A stretch of 43,536 nucleotides of DNA from CAZPCZ01 sp964585225 (GTDB lineage Bacteria > Patescibacteriota > Patescibacteriia > JACPHY01): NCBI GenBank assembly GCA_964585225.1, contig CAZPCZ010000003.1, forward strand, positions 1-43,536, given 5' to 3'. Shown piece after piece: positions 15,435 through 23,379 of the stretch. The notes below the pieces were generated by a model. It ran no database searches. It worked only from the letters and a program-made list of their open reading frames with translations, and was not told where the DNA came from. Made by a program: the position numbers and the translations under genes. How positions within the stretch are numbered: position 1 is the stretch's first letter; every line of letters starts with the position of its first letter.

Positions 15435-15983
15435 ATGACGTTGGATTCCTACAGAATGGAGTTCGATCGGGTGGTCACCTTCCTCCAGCGCGAGCTTGGG
15501 ACGATTCGCACCGGACGGGCGACGCCCGTCATCATTGAGGACGTGCCCGTGGAAGCGTATGGGTCGAAGATGACGGTGAAGCAGCTCGCGTCCATCACGG
15601 TCCCAGATGCGAAAACGCTGCTCGTGGACCCGTGGGACAAGACGGTGCTCAAGGACATCGAGAAGGCGATCCGGCTCGCGCAGCCGTCCATAAATCCCGT
15701 GAGCGACGGGAAGTCGCTCCGCATCCCGATGCCGCCGCTCACCGAGGAGGCGCGGCGTGAGCTCACGAAGGCGATTGGCCAGAAGGTGGAGACGGCGAAG
15801 CAGGGACTCCGGAAGATCCGCGACGACGCGCGGACCACCATCATTGCGGCAGAACGCGCGAAGGAACTCAGCGAGGACGACCGCTACCGTCTGCAAAAGA
15901 AGCTCGACGAGATGTCCGAGGAGTACACCGCGAAGCTGCGGGAGCTGGGGGAGAAGAAGGCGTCGGAGGTGATGACGGTGTAG
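15435..15983 (+). CDS. frr: Ribosome recycling factor
   Basis: 182 aa, normal length for RRF (about 185). Domain I helices and the domain II hinge are intact: ELGTIRTGRATPVIIEDVPV, YGSKMTVKQLASITVPDAKT, VSDGKSLRIPMPPLTEEARR, then the long C-terminal helix EDDRYRLQKKLDEMSEEYTA. RRF with EF-G splits post-termination ribosomes. The last 35 codons recur almost unchanged as a separate ORF at 23380-23490. The start is preceded by a CT-rich repeat instead of an RBS. Confidence 0.96.
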   Translation: MTLDSYRMEFDRVVTFLQRELGTIRTGRATPVIIEDVPVEAYGSKMTVKQLASITVPDAKTLLVDPWDKTVLKDIEKAIRLAQPSINPVSDGKSLRIPMPPLTEEARRELTKAIGQKVETAKQGLRKIRDDARTTIIAAERAKELSEDDRYRLQKKLDEMSEEYTAKLRELGEKKASEVMTV

Positions 15984-16013
15984 CATTGTACGGAGTACGC
16001 CGACCCCGGTCGC

Positions 16014-16041
16014 TTGACAGCGACTGGGGCGCCCGTACGAT
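16014..16041 (+). promoter_or_regulatory. Promoter of the trpS operon
   Basis: TTGACA (16014-16019), 16-nt spacer, TACGAT (16036-16041). A leader of about 60 nt contains a GC-rich stem (GGAGCGCGCC/GCGCGCC) and then AGAAGGGAG before ATG 16109. Confidence 0.7.
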
Positions 16042-16108
16042 ACGGAGTGGCGGCGGGAGCGCGCCTGCGCGCCACGCCCGTTCACAATTTCAGAAGGGAG
16101 CACCACCA

Positions 16109-16309
16109 ATGACGGTCGAACAGTTCAAGGGCGTGCAAGAGGTCCTCGCGTGGGAGGACGAGCGGCACCGTTCCGAACGTTCGCGTAGCCCGCGCGCAGC
16201 GGCCAGGGAGTTCCTGACGTCGCACGGTCAGTTCCCACTCACCTCGGAGCAGGTATCGGAGATCCTCCGCGTGTACGCGGGGGTGCTCGCCGACGCCGAC
16301 TACCTCTAA
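16109..16309 (+). CDS. Small hypothetical protein leading the trpS operon
   Basis: 66 aa (MTVEQFKGVQEVLAWEDERH...). Strong RBS (AGAAGGGAG, 8 nt spacing) and a promoter just upstream. Helical and charged, with a basic middle (SERSRSPRAAAREF) and a C-terminal segment QFPLTSEQVSEILRVYAGVL. No TM, no Cys, no family recognised. It ends 19 nt before trpS, so they are co-transcribed. It contains only one Trp, so it is not an obvious Trp-attenuation leader peptide. Confidence 0.65.
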   Translation: MTVEQFKGVQEVLAWEDERHRSERSRSPRAAAREFLTSHGQFPLTSEQVSEILRVYAGVLADADYL

Positions 16310-16328
16310 TCGGAAAGGAGTACGTACC

Positions 16329-17378
16329 ATGGCGACGAACGAAACGACGGACCGAAAGGTCGTCCTCTCCGGCATCCGCGCGACCGGGAAGCTGCACCTC
16401 GGCAACTACCTCGGCGTGCTTGAGCGGTTCGCGAAGCTCTCGCGTGACCCCGAGCACCGCTGCTTCTACTTCATCGCCGACCTCCACACGCTGACGACGC
16501 GCAAGGAGGCCGAACGCATCCACGAGGATGCGATGGAGATCGTCCTCGACATGCTCGCGGCCGGCGTAGACCCCGAGCAGGCGACGATCTACGTGCAGTC
16601 GCACGTGCCAGTCGTGGCCGAGCTCGCATGGTACCTCGCGTGCCTGTCCCCGGTCGGCGAGCTCGAGCGGATGCCGACGTACAAGGACAAGGCGGTGAAG
16701 CAGCCGGAGGACGTCAACGCCGGGCTGCTGATCTACCCGGTGCTCATGGCCGCGGACATCCTCGGGCCCCGGGCGGACCTCGTACCGGTCGGGAAGGACC
16801 AGGAGCCGCACCTCGAATTCACGCGGGAGCTCGCGCGACGGTTCAACCGCCTCTATGGGTCGTACTTCCCCATCCCGGACAGCATGACGGACGAGTCGCT
16901 CACCATCCCAGGCCTCGTCGCGATGGACGAGGAGGGCCGGTTCGCGAAGATGGGGAAGAGCGAGGCGCCGCACGAGTCGCTGTACCTCCGCGATACGCCG
17001 GTCGAGATCGCGGAGAAGATCCGGCGCGCGCCGACCGACCCCGCGCGCGTGCACCGCAACGACCAGGGCACGCCGCAGAAGTGCGCGATCTTCTCGTTCC
17101 ACGGCCTCGTCTCCTCGGACGAGGAGCTGCGGTGGAGCGCGGAGGGGTGCCGGACCGCTGGTATCTCTTGCGTCGAGTGCAAGGACGTGCTCAGCCGGAA
17201 TGTCAACGCGCGCCTCGCGGAGTTCCGCGAACGGCGCAGCGGGCTCTCGGCGCACCCGGAGCGCGTGCGGGAGATCATCGCGGCGGGCGACGAGCGTGCG
17301 CACGCGGTGTTCATGGAGACGACCGCCGTGGTCGCCGACCGCATGGGCGTGTTCCGCTGGAAGACGGTCACCACGTGA
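16329..17378 (+). CDS. trpS: Tryptophanyl-tRNA synthetase
   Basis: 349 aa. Class Ic signatures: the HIGH-like TGKLHLGNYLG (residues about 19-29), tryptophan-pocket motifs HTLTTRK and GLLIYPVLMAADIL, DLVPVGKDQEPHLEFTREL, and the KMSKS-like loop FAKMGKSEAP. It charges tRNA-Trp with ATP. The Shine-Dalgarno GGAAAGGAG lies 8 nt upstream. The variant KMGKS keeps both lysines. It overlaps the next gene by 4 nt and is followed by a tryptophan-dioxygenase-like gene; tRNA-Trp lies 6 kb downstream on the other strand. Confidence 0.95.
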   Translation: MATNETTDRKVVLSGIRATGKLHLGNYLGVLERFAKLSRDPEHRCFYFIADLHTLTTRKEAERIHEDAMEIVLDMLAAGVDPEQATIYVQSHVPVVAELAWYLACLSPVGELERMPTYKDKAVKQPEDVNAGLLIYPVLMAADILGPRADLVPVGKDQEPHLEFTRELARRFNRLYGSYFPIPDSMTDESLTIPGLVAMDEEGRFAKMGKSEAPHESLYLRDTPVEIAEKIRRAPTDPARVHRNDQGTPQKCAIFSFHGLVSSDEELRWSAEGCRTAGISCVECKDVLSRNVNARLAEFRERRSGLSAHPERVREIIAAGDERAHAVFMETTAVVADRMGVFRWKTVTT

Positions 17379-17635
17379 GCGCGACGCTCTGGGTCGAAAC
17401 ATCGGCGTACTACTGCCCGCGCTGCGACCTGCGGTACGGGGCGCTCCCCAACGCGACGGGGTACGTTCACTGCCCGCAGTGTGGTGGTAGGCGATTCGAC
17501 GGGTTCAACCAGGTCAGCCGCTACGAGTTCCGATGTATCGGCTGCGGGTGTCGCGTCGGCACACTTCCTGGTGAAGCTCTGCGATGCCCGAATGGGCCGC
17601 ACGCATCGGTGCCGCGAGGAGCCCCCCATGCCTGA
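17375..17635 (+). CDS. Small zinc-ribbon protein
   Basis: 86 aa, GTG start overlapping the trpS stop by 4 nt (GTGA). Cys pairs CPRC (about residues 14-17), CPQC (about 33-36) and CIGCGC (about 54-59) would bind one or two zincs; a further Cys is near 71. The rest is short beta-strand sequence (YGALPNATGYVHCPQCGGRR). No specific family recognised. It overlaps the next gene by 8 nt, so it is translationally coupled on both sides; a small RNA- or protein-binding role is possible but unproven. Confidence 0.75.
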   Translation: MSATLWVETSAYYCPRCDLRYGALPNATGYVHCPQCGGRRFDGFNQVSRYEFRCIGCGCRVGTLPGEALRCPNGPHASVPRGAPHA

Positions 17636-18605
17636 GGAGTCCGAATGGTCCCGCCTCGCATGCGGGCACGAGGTCCGCGACCCGAGCGCGGTGCACTACT
17701 GCAGTTACATCGACGTCCTACGGATCACCGCAGCGCGGCCGCCCCACCGTGATGGTGGTCGTGGGCACCACGATGAATACCAGTTCATCCGCGTGCACCA
17801 AGTTTGCGAGCTCGTGTTCGACGAGATGCGAAACGAGCTGCGCCGCGCGATTGCCGACGTGGGGATTGAAAAGTACACGGAAGCCACGCAGTTCGTTGAC
17901 CGGCTCACTGCGTGGCTCAAGGTGCTCAATCACACGGTCCGCACGCTGAAGACGATGCGACCCCAAAGCTTCGACGCGTTCCGTGGGTTCCTGGCGCCGG
18001 CGAGCGGCCTCGAATCGCACCAGTTCCGCGAGGTCGAGATCCTCTCTGGTCTCCGTCCGGATTCACCGTACGCGGAGCTGCGTCGGGGAGAAGGTACGGT
18101 GATGGTGCGGTACCGCGAGATGCTCGAGCGAGCATCCGGGAACACCCGCCTCTGGACCAAGTGCATGTCTGAGGTCGCGCAGGAACCGTCGCTCCGCTCG
18201 GCGTTCAACGATGCGCTCGTGCGAGCGGGATGCGCACCCGTCCTACAGCTCTACGCAAGACGAAAACCGCATGATCCACTCCGCGTGCTCGCGGATGCGC
18301 TCTACCGCTACGATCGGGAGTTCCTCTCCCACCGACGGGTGCACATCGACGTCGTGGAACAGCAGTTCACCGGCCTCGTGGCGTTGGAACGGGCGAGAAG
18401 GAAGCAAGAGCAACCCGACGATGCGTCGGTGGTTTCGCCAGAGACGGTGAAGGGCACCGCTGAGCAGGGCACCCACCAGCCGAAGGAGGCGCTGGCGATT
18501 CCGTACCTCAGGGGTGTCATCGCCACCGCGCGGTTCTTCCCAGAACTCTGGGACTACAAGCAAGCGCGAGAACACGATCGCGCACAAGGCCCCTGGAGCA
18601 CGTAG
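17628..18605 (+). CDS. Tryptophan 2,3-dioxygenase-family heme protein with altered substrate loop
   Basis: 325 aa. N-terminal YCSYIDVLRI and HHDEYQFIRVHQVCELVF match the TDO substrate region, including the Phe and distal His; FRGFLAPASGLESHQFREVE matches the next block, with the Arg that binds the substrate carboxylate. RRVHIDVVEQ aligns with the proximal heme His segment (usually FRHxxxVER), and PYLRGVIATARFFPELW with the C-terminal YLR...FPELW. TDO opens the indole ring of Trp to N-formylkynurenine. The conserved GTGGSSG loop, whose Thr contacts substrate, is missing (ALAIPYLRG stands there), so a different substrate or lost activity is possible. Coupling to trpS is notable. Confidence 0.8.
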   Translation: MPEESEWSRLACGHEVRDPSAVHYCSYIDVLRITAARPPHRDGGRGHHDEYQFIRVHQVCELVFDEMRNELRRAIADVGIEKYTEATQFVDRLTAWLKVLNHTVRTLKTMRPQSFDAFRGFLAPASGLESHQFREVEILSGLRPDSPYAELRRGEGTVMVRYREMLERASGNTRLWTKCMSEVAQEPSLRSAFNDALVRAGCAPVLQLYARRKPHDPLRVLADALYRYDREFLSHRRVHIDVVEQQFTGLVALERARRKQEQPDDASVVSPETVKGTAEQGTHQPKEALAIPYLRGVIATARFFPELWDYKQAREHDRAQGPWST

Positions 18606-18607
18606 AC

Positions 18608-18637
18608 GAGGTCGGCCCGATGGGCCGACCTCTTTCC
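18608..18637 (+). terminator. Intrinsic terminator after the dioxygenase-like gene
   Basis: An 11-bp stem GAGGTCGGCCC/GGGCCGACCTC, loop GAT, tail TTTCC. Confidence 0.85.
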
Positions 18638-18653
18638 ATTGCTGTGGGGCTGG

Positions 18654-18682
18654 TTGACAGCTCACCGAGCGCCTCGTACGGT
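18654..18682 (+). promoter_or_regulatory. Promoter of the TrpD-like gene
   Basis: TTGACA (18654-18659), 17-nt spacer, TACGGT (18677-18682), 64 nt before ATG 18747. Confidence 0.75.
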
Positions 18683-18746
18683 GGGAACATCGCCGAGTGA
18701 GCGGCGATCAGCTCATTCTCCAACCGCGAGGGAAAGGAATCATCCG

Positions 18747-20111
18747 ATGAGAGTGTCTCAGATCGAAGTCGGTCCCGCGTACCGGCGAAAGCAGGACGCG
18801 CGCGAGGCGCTCGCCGTCGAGGGGTACGCCGTGGACGTCGCATGCCACCGCGAGCAACTCGAGTGGATCCGCACGCACCCGTTCCAGCAGATCGACGCCG
18901 CGATGAAGCGCCGCGATCTCACGTTCGAGGAGGCGTACGCCGGCATGTGCTACGTCCTCCGCGCGACGAACGGTGTGTTCGCAGTCGCGACCGGGGACCA
19001 CTTCCGTGACATTGAGATCGCCGACTACCGCCTTGCTGGCCGCGAGTTCCTGAACGGCATGGCCGTGAAGGAGGCGTGGGGGCAGGTGACGCCGGAGGAG
19101 ATCGCGGGGATGGTGTCCGCAGCGCGGCTCGATCTCATCGTGGCGTTGCCGTTCGGTGGCCGCATCTTCGAGACGTGTGGGACCGGCGGGGACGTCGGGC
19201 TACCGCCGCGGGATGCTCCTCGGAAGGTGATGAACGTCTCGACGCTCTCCTCGCTCGTCCTCGCATCGCTCGGTGTGCGAACGACGAAGCACGGATCGTA
19301 CGCGAATACGTCCGCGGTCGGGTCAACCGACGCACTCGAGCGATTTGGGGTGATCGTCGAGCAGGGGAGCCGCGCAGAGATCGAACGTCTCTTCCAGGAC
19401 GTCGGGTATTGCTTCACCGACGCGCACGTCGTGAAGACGATCCACGATCTCTCGCACCTCTCGCCCAAGCACGAGACGGTGAACCACCTCATCGGACCGA
19501 TGACCCCGCCGGTCGCGGCGGCGACGCGGCTCGACAAGGTCATGGGCGTGAACGAGAAGGTGCACCCGGAGGATGTCGCGAAGGCGTTCGCGGAGCTCCA
19601 CCGGCGCGGGGTCCAGGCGATCGGCAACGTCGCGGTCGTCTCCGGGCTCGACACGGACATCGACGCGCACTCGATCCTCCGCCGGCGGTTCGTAAAGGAC
19701 CACGCAATCCTCGACGAACTCTCGCCGTACTCCTCAGTCGTCGCGTTCGTGCGGAACGGCGTGTACGGCGGGACGTTCCTCCTCCACCCGAGCGACTTCG
19801 GCGTGCGGTGCGTGAACTCCTCGATCGCACTCGAGAACCGTCCGGAGGTGCTCGTCCGAGCGAACGAGGATGCGCTGCGCGGCCGGAACTCCGCGCTGGC
19901 GGACTACCTCGCGATGAACGCGGGGCTCGCGCTCTACACCGCCGAGCACCTCGATGTTGACGGTGCGTTCCATGAACAGCGCGGCCCAAATCGCGAGCTC
20001 CTCGCGGAGTGCGCGCGCCGCTGCCGGACCGCGATCGCCGAGGAGAGACCATGGGAGCTCCTCCAGCGGTACGTCCAGGCGACTGGTGGGAACCTCCGGA
20101 TGGGGACCTGA
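18747..20111 (+). CDS. TrpD-like phosphoribosyltransferase (GT3 family) with N-terminal extension
   Basis: 454 aa from ATG 18747 (RBS GGGAAAGGAA). The catalytic region shows FETCGTGGDVGLPP (PRPP-binding GTGGD, about residue 150), NVSTLSSLVLASLGVRTTKH, GSTDALERFG and LDELSPYSS, then LLHPSDFGV, in the order seen in anthranilate phosphoribosyltransferase. TrpD transfers phosphoribosyl from PRPP to anthranilate; relatives act on other bases. The usual KHGNRSVSSKSGSAD block is KHGSYANTSAVGSTD, about 20 residues (DTDIDAHSILRRR...) are inserted before LDELSP, and about 120 N-terminal residues are extra to the about 340-aa family norm. Substrate identity is therefore open. No other trp genes are visible. 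Confidence 0.78.
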   Translation: MRVSQIEVGPAYRRKQDAREALAVEGYAVDVACHREQLEWIRTHPFQQIDAAMKRRDLTFEEAYAGMCYVLRATNGVFAVATGDHFRDIEIADYRLAGREFLNGMAVKEAWGQVTPEEIAGMVSAARLDLIVALPFGGRIFETCGTGGDVGLPPRDAPRKVMNVSTLSSLVLASLGVRTTKHGSYANTSAVGSTDALERFGVIVEQGSRAEIERLFQDVGYCFTDAHVVKTIHDLSHLSPKHETVNHLIGPMTPPVAAATRLDKVMGVNEKVHPEDVAKAFAELHRRGVQAIGNVAVVSGLDTDIDAHSILRRRFVKDHAILDELSPYSSVVAFVRNGVYGGTFLLHPSDFGVRCVNSSIALENRPEVLVRANEDALRGRNSALADYLAMNAGLALYTAEHLDVDGAFHEQRGPNRELLAECARRCRTAIAEERPWELLQRYVQATGGNLRMGT

Positions 20112-20133
20112 AGCTTCCGGAGACATTGCATGA

Positions 20134-20164
20134 CGGAGCAGGCCTTGCGCCTGCTCCGTTTTCC
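20134..20164 (+). terminator. Intrinsic terminator after the TrpD-like gene
   Basis: A 10-bp stem CGGAGCAGGC/GCCTGCTCCG, loop CTTGC, tail TTTTCC. Confidence 0.85.
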
Positions 20165-20223
20165 ATAAGGTTCTCCCTCGCGTTCGGACTCAGCAGCGTG
20201 GTACGCTACTCCCTTACCTGACT

Positions 20224-21066
20224 ATGCGGATGGATATCCTTCGGCTCACCACGTCTCTCCCTCCTCCATTCGTGATCGGCATGGTCCACTTCCCGCCGCT
20301 CGTCGGTCGGGAGGGTGCGCCGTCGTTCGATGACGTACGCGCGAAGGCGCGCGGAGACCTCGATGCGCTCCTCGACGGTGGAATACCGGCGGTCATGTTC
20401 GAGAACATGTACGATTTTCCGCACACCGAACGGCTCGATGCGGCGCGGCGTGAGGAGTACCGCTCCCTCCTCGCGACGCTCACGCCGGGACTCCGCGTGC
20501 CGTTTGGACTCTCGGTGCTCTGGAACGACTACCCGGCCGCATTCGCGCTCGCCGTGGAGTACGGAGCGCAGTGGATTCGCGTGCCGGTGTTCGTGGATAG
20601 CGTGGAGACGCAGTACGGGGTATTCCACGCGGACCCTGCGGCGGTGCTCGCGGCGCGGGTAGGCGCTGGTGCGTCTGGCGTCCGGATTTTCGCGGACATC
20701 CAGGTGAAGCACGCACAGATACTCGAGCCGCGCCCGCTCGCGGACTCCGCGCGTGCCGCGGAAGTCGCGGGCGCGGATGCGCTCATCGTCACCGGGACAT
20801 GGACCGGGGACCCGCCGACGGTCGCCAGCGTTCGGGAGGCGAAGAGCGCGGTCGGGATTCCGGTACTCGTCGGGAGCGGGATGACATCGGAGAACGTCTC
20901 AGAGTTTCTCGCGGTGTGTGACGGGTGCATCGTCGGGACCGCGCTCAAGGCGCCAGTCGCCGATTCCGCGGCCCACCGCCTCCGCGCGCCGTGGGAGACG
21001 CCGGTCGATTCGGCGTGCGTCCATTCGTTCATCGCTGCGATCGCTCATGCGCGCGGCGTACGGTAG
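20224..21066 (+). CDS. BtpA/SgcQ-family TIM-barrel protein
   Basis: 280 aa. FVIGMVHFPPLVG near the start, GIPAVMFENMYDFP, VLWNDYPAAFALAVEYGAQW, GVRIFADIQVKHA, GADALIVTGTWTGDPPTVAS and VGSGMTSENVSEFLAVCDGC follow the BtpA family pattern. BtpA affects photosystem I accumulation in cyanobacteria, and SgcQ is an uncharacterised sugar-operon protein; the barrel resembles phosphate-binding TIM barrels. The enzymatic reaction is unknown. ATG 20224 or 20230 may be used. A TACGCT -10-like box lies at 20202. The PfkB gene follows after 11 nt and then the M14 gene with overlap, forming one unit. Confidence 0.82.
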   Translation: MRMDILRLTTSLPPPFVIGMVHFPPLVGREGAPSFDDVRAKARGDLDALLDGGIPAVMFENMYDFPHTERLDAARREEYRSLLATLTPGLRVPFGLSVLWNDYPAAFALAVEYGAQWIRVPVFVDSVETQYGVFHADPAAVLAARVGAGASGVRIFADIQVKHAQILEPRPLADSARAAEVAGADALIVTGTWTGDPPTVASVREAKSAVGIPVLVGSGMTSENVSEFLAVCDGCIVGTALKAPVADSAAHRLRAPWETPVDSACVHSFIAAIAHARGVR

Positions 21067-21077
21067 CGCCCACCCAT

Positions 21078-21794
21078 GTGCGCATCGCGATTATTGGATC
21101 GTACGCGCGAGATCTGATCGAGGCCGATGGGGAGATCGCGGAGCGTACCGGTGGTCCCGCGTACTTCCTCACTGCGGTACTTGATCACCTCGATGTCGCG
21201 TACGACGTGTACGCGGGCACCACACCCGCAACGGTGCGCATCACGATGCGTGACGGTCGTGAAGTCGGTACGGTGGAATCGTGCGCATCGATCGTGGTGC
21301 CGGAGCGCATCGAAGCAGACGCGTGCATTGTCTCCACGATTCTCGATGAGTTCTCCGTCGAGCGCCTTGGTGGTCTCCCCGGCTACCTTGCGCTCGATGT
21401 GCAGGGGTATGTCCGGAGGCCCGGCGGTGGCCGCGGTCCTTGGTCCCCACCGACCGACGTGTGGGAGTCCCTCACGTGCGTGAAGACAGCGGACGAAGAA
21501 CTCCCGTTCCTCCCGGAGACCCTCCTCGCATCGCAGCGTCGCCGTACGCTCATTGTCACCCGTGGCGTTTCTGGAGCGACGGTGTGGGATCATGGTACCG
21601 CGTACGAGATCCCAGCGACTCCTATCGCGGCACCACATGCGTTGGGTGCCGGCGACATCTTCCTCACCGCGTTCGTTGTGGCACGACTTCGCGGTATGGA
21701 TGTACTGAGCGCTGGACGGTTCGCCGCTCGCATGGTATACGATTTCCTGAGGGGAGGGAGGTTCGTTCCCAAGCAAGAAGGAGGTTCACCGTGA
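21078..21794 (+). CDS. PfkB-family carbohydrate/nucleoside kinase
   Basis: 238 aa from GTG 21078. RIAIIGSYARDLIE opens the fold; ALDVQGYVRR is typical of the family centre; VTRGVSGATVW and the C-terminal anion-hole motif HALGAGDIFLTAFVVARLRG (GAGD, catalytic Asp) identify a ribokinase-like kinase. It is shorter than usual (about 300 aa), lacking part of the N-terminal lid. ATP-dependent phosphorylation of a sugar or nucleoside is expected; the substrate is unknown. It overlaps the next start by 4 nt and has the strong RBS GAAGGAGG for that gene near its end. Confidence 0.82.
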   Translation: MRIAIIGSYARDLIEADGEIAERTGGPAYFLTAVLDHLDVAYDVYAGTTPATVRITMRDGREVGTVESCASIVVPERIEADACIVSTILDEFSVERLGGLPGYLALDVQGYVRRPGGGRGPWSPPTDVWESLTCVKTADEELPFLPETLLASQRRRTLIVTRGVSGATVWDHGTAYEIPATPIAAPHALGAGDIFLTAFVVARLRGMDVLSAGRFAARMVYDFLRGGRFVPKQEGGSP

Positions 21795-23161
21795 TCACGC
21801 GGGATTGGATTGAAGCGAACATCCGTACGTTCGACACCGGTGGCGCGACGTATGCAGACGTGTTGCCAGACCGCGTAGCCGCACGTACCAATCGGCTCGC
21901 TGAGACAATCGGCGCTCGGATCGAGGAGATCGGTCGATCGCGTTCCGGCCAGCATCCGCTACTCGGCGTTACCGTCGGCGATGGGAGTAAGCCGACCATC
22001 GCGCTCACCGGGAACTGTCACGCGGAGGAGGTCGTCGGCACGCTCACGATTCTCCGGCTCCTCGAGGAGTTCCATGATGGTGGCCTCTTCGCGGAGCTCC
22101 GTAAACATGTTCGGATCGTCGCGATCCCGCAGATGAACCCGGACGGTGTCATGAACAACTGGTCTTGGCTCTCCGATCCGAGTCCGAAAGCGCGGCTCGC
22201 GTTCTGCTGGCGCGACCATCGTGCGGAGGACGTCGAGCACGGCATCGCGGAGGACGGCGAGGTGTTCCAACGTCCCGAGCCGCGTGCGCTGATGGAGTTC
22301 TACGGCCGCGAGGCCGTCGGAGCGCGATTCTACGCCACGCTGCACTCCTCCCACTGGGAGGCGGGTGCGTACTTCCTCACCGGCAACGAGTCCGAGGGCG
22401 TTATGGCCCCCGCGTGGGCACTCATCCGTGATCTCGTGGAACCCATCGCAGGGATTCCGCTCTACGACGAAGACCTGCGCGGGTTTCAAAACTACCGACG
22501 CATCGGCGAGGGTGTGTACAACGTCCCGAGGCGCGGAGAGATGCAGCGGACCCTCGAGGCCGCTGGAGCATCGGTGGCGAAGGGGTTCCGCCTGAACTCG
22601 CTCGAGTGGATGGAGCGGCGCGGAACCGCGCTGAGCTTCGTCTCTGAGGTGCCGACGATCACCGCACGCGCGTTCACGCAGGAGGAGATCCCCGGGGTTC
22701 CGGCGCTTGCGCTCGTCGCGCCAGTCGTGCCGTTGCTCGAGCGTGCGGTGCGGGAGCGCGAGGCGCTTCTCACCGTGCTCAGCACGACACTGCGGTCGAA
22801 GGTTACGGACGAGCGTCGGCTCCGCTGGGCCAATGAGGAGTTCTACGGTGGACGGAACCGGAAAGCAGAGCAGTTCGCATCGTTCCTCTACACGTTTGCC
22901 GGTCGCACGGCACTTCGGCACCACGAGGCGCGCCTCGTCGCGCACCCGCGAATCGACGAGGTGAAGCTTGCGGGGTTTGCGGTCGCGACCCTCGGGGATT
23001 GCCCGGAGCGGCTGGAGTGGCAGCGCCGCCTCGACGAGGCCTACGAGACGCTCGACCAGACACTCGGGCTCACAATGACGCCGATCGCCGCGCAGGTGCG
23101 GCTCCAGCTCCTCCTCATCCTCTCCGGCACGATGGTCGCCCTCACGCAGCGGTCAGGGTAG
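21791..23161 (+). CDS. M14-family zinc carboxypeptidase/deacylase-like protein
   Basis: 456 aa, GTG start 21791. Zinc ligands and neighbours are visible: TGNCHAEEVVGTLT (HxxE, about residues 77-80), IPQMNPDGVMNNW (NPDG substrate motif) and LHSSHWEAGAYF (second His), with a later Glu in LSFVSEVPT as a candidate general base. The M14 superfamily includes carboxypeptidases and aspartoacylase/succinylglutamate-desuccinylase-type deacylases; the long helical C-terminal region (about residues 300-456) is not standard. No signal peptide, so it is cytosolic. Its place after the PfkB and BtpA-like genes suggests a small-molecule amide substrate rather than bulk protein (inference). Confidence 0.78.
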   Translation: MITRDWIEANIRTFDTGGATYADVLPDRVAARTNRLAETIGARIEEIGRSRSGQHPLLGVTVGDGSKPTIALTGNCHAEEVVGTLTILRLLEEFHDGGLFAELRKHVRIVAIPQMNPDGVMNNWSWLSDPSPKARLAFCWRDHRAEDVEHGIAEDGEVFQRPEPRALMEFYGREAVGARFYATLHSSHWEAGAYFLTGNESEGVMAPAWALIRDLVEPIAGIPLYDEDLRGFQNYRRIGEGVYNVPRRGEMQRTLEAAGASVAKGFRLNSLEWMERRGTALSFVSEVPTITARAFTQEEIPGVPALALVAPVVPLLERAVREREALLTVLSTTLRSKVTDERRLRWANEEFYGGRNRKAEQFASFLYTFAGRTALRHHEARLVAHPRIDEVKLAGFAVATLGDCPERLEWQRRLDEAYETLDQTLGLTMTPIAAQVRLQLLLILSGTMVALTQRSG

Positions 23162-23187
23162 TGACGCGGCGGACACCACGGCAAGGT

Positions 23188-23216
23188 GAAACCCGCCGAG
23201 CTTCCGCTCGGCGGGG
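23188..23216. terminator. Terminator between the M14 gene and tRNA-Trp (probably bidirectional)
   Basis: CCCGCCGAGC/GCTCGGCGGG stem with loop TTCC. On the minus strand it is followed by TTTCACC, serving tRNA-Trp; on the plus strand by GTCTACTT. Confidence 0.7.
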
Positions 23217-23226
23217 TCTACTTCGG

Positions 23227-23298
23227 CACCGGCGACAGGACTTGAACCTGCAACACGCGGTTTTGGAGACCGCTGCGCTACCATTGCGCCACGCCGGC
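23227..23298 (-). tRNA. tRNA-Trp (CCA anticodon)
   Basis: On the minus strand: acceptor GCCGGCG/CGCCGGT, D-arm GCGC/GCGC with loop AATGGTA, anticodon stem GCGGT/ACCGC with loop CTCCAAA (anticodon CCA), T-arm GCAGG/CCTGT with loop TTCAAGT, discriminator G. The 3' CCA is not encoded (CCG follows), unlike the tRNA-Ile and tmRNA here. Confidence 0.92.
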
Positions 23299-23342
23299 TC
23301 ACTGGATGGTAGGGTAGTCAGTCCAAGGAGAATCGTCAAGCT

Positions 23343-23371
23343 TTGCTGAACAAGGCCCCGGGCGGTACGCT
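23343..23371 (+). promoter_or_regulatory. Promoter-like sequence before the mini-RRF ORF
   Basis: TTGCTG (23343-23348), 17-nt spacer, TACGCT (23366-23371), then 8 nt to ATG 23380. From 23365 to 23391 the sequence matches the glyS start region (31523-31549) at 25 of 27 positions. Confidence 0.45.
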
Positions 23372-23379
23372 ATGAGACT

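Noticed and set aside
16109..16309. Trp attenuation leader peptide before trpS
   Set aside because: The ORF holds one Trp only, no tandem Trp codons, and no attenuator hairpin with T-tract lies before trpS.
18639..18746. Longer start for the TrpD-like protein
   Set aside because: The extension runs through the promoter (TTGACA/TACGGT) and terminator region; ATG 18747 has a good RBS.
19076..19960. 294-aa ORF inside the TrpD-like gene
   Set aside because: Arg/Gly-rich frame-shifted shadow of the conserved GTGGD-containing frame.
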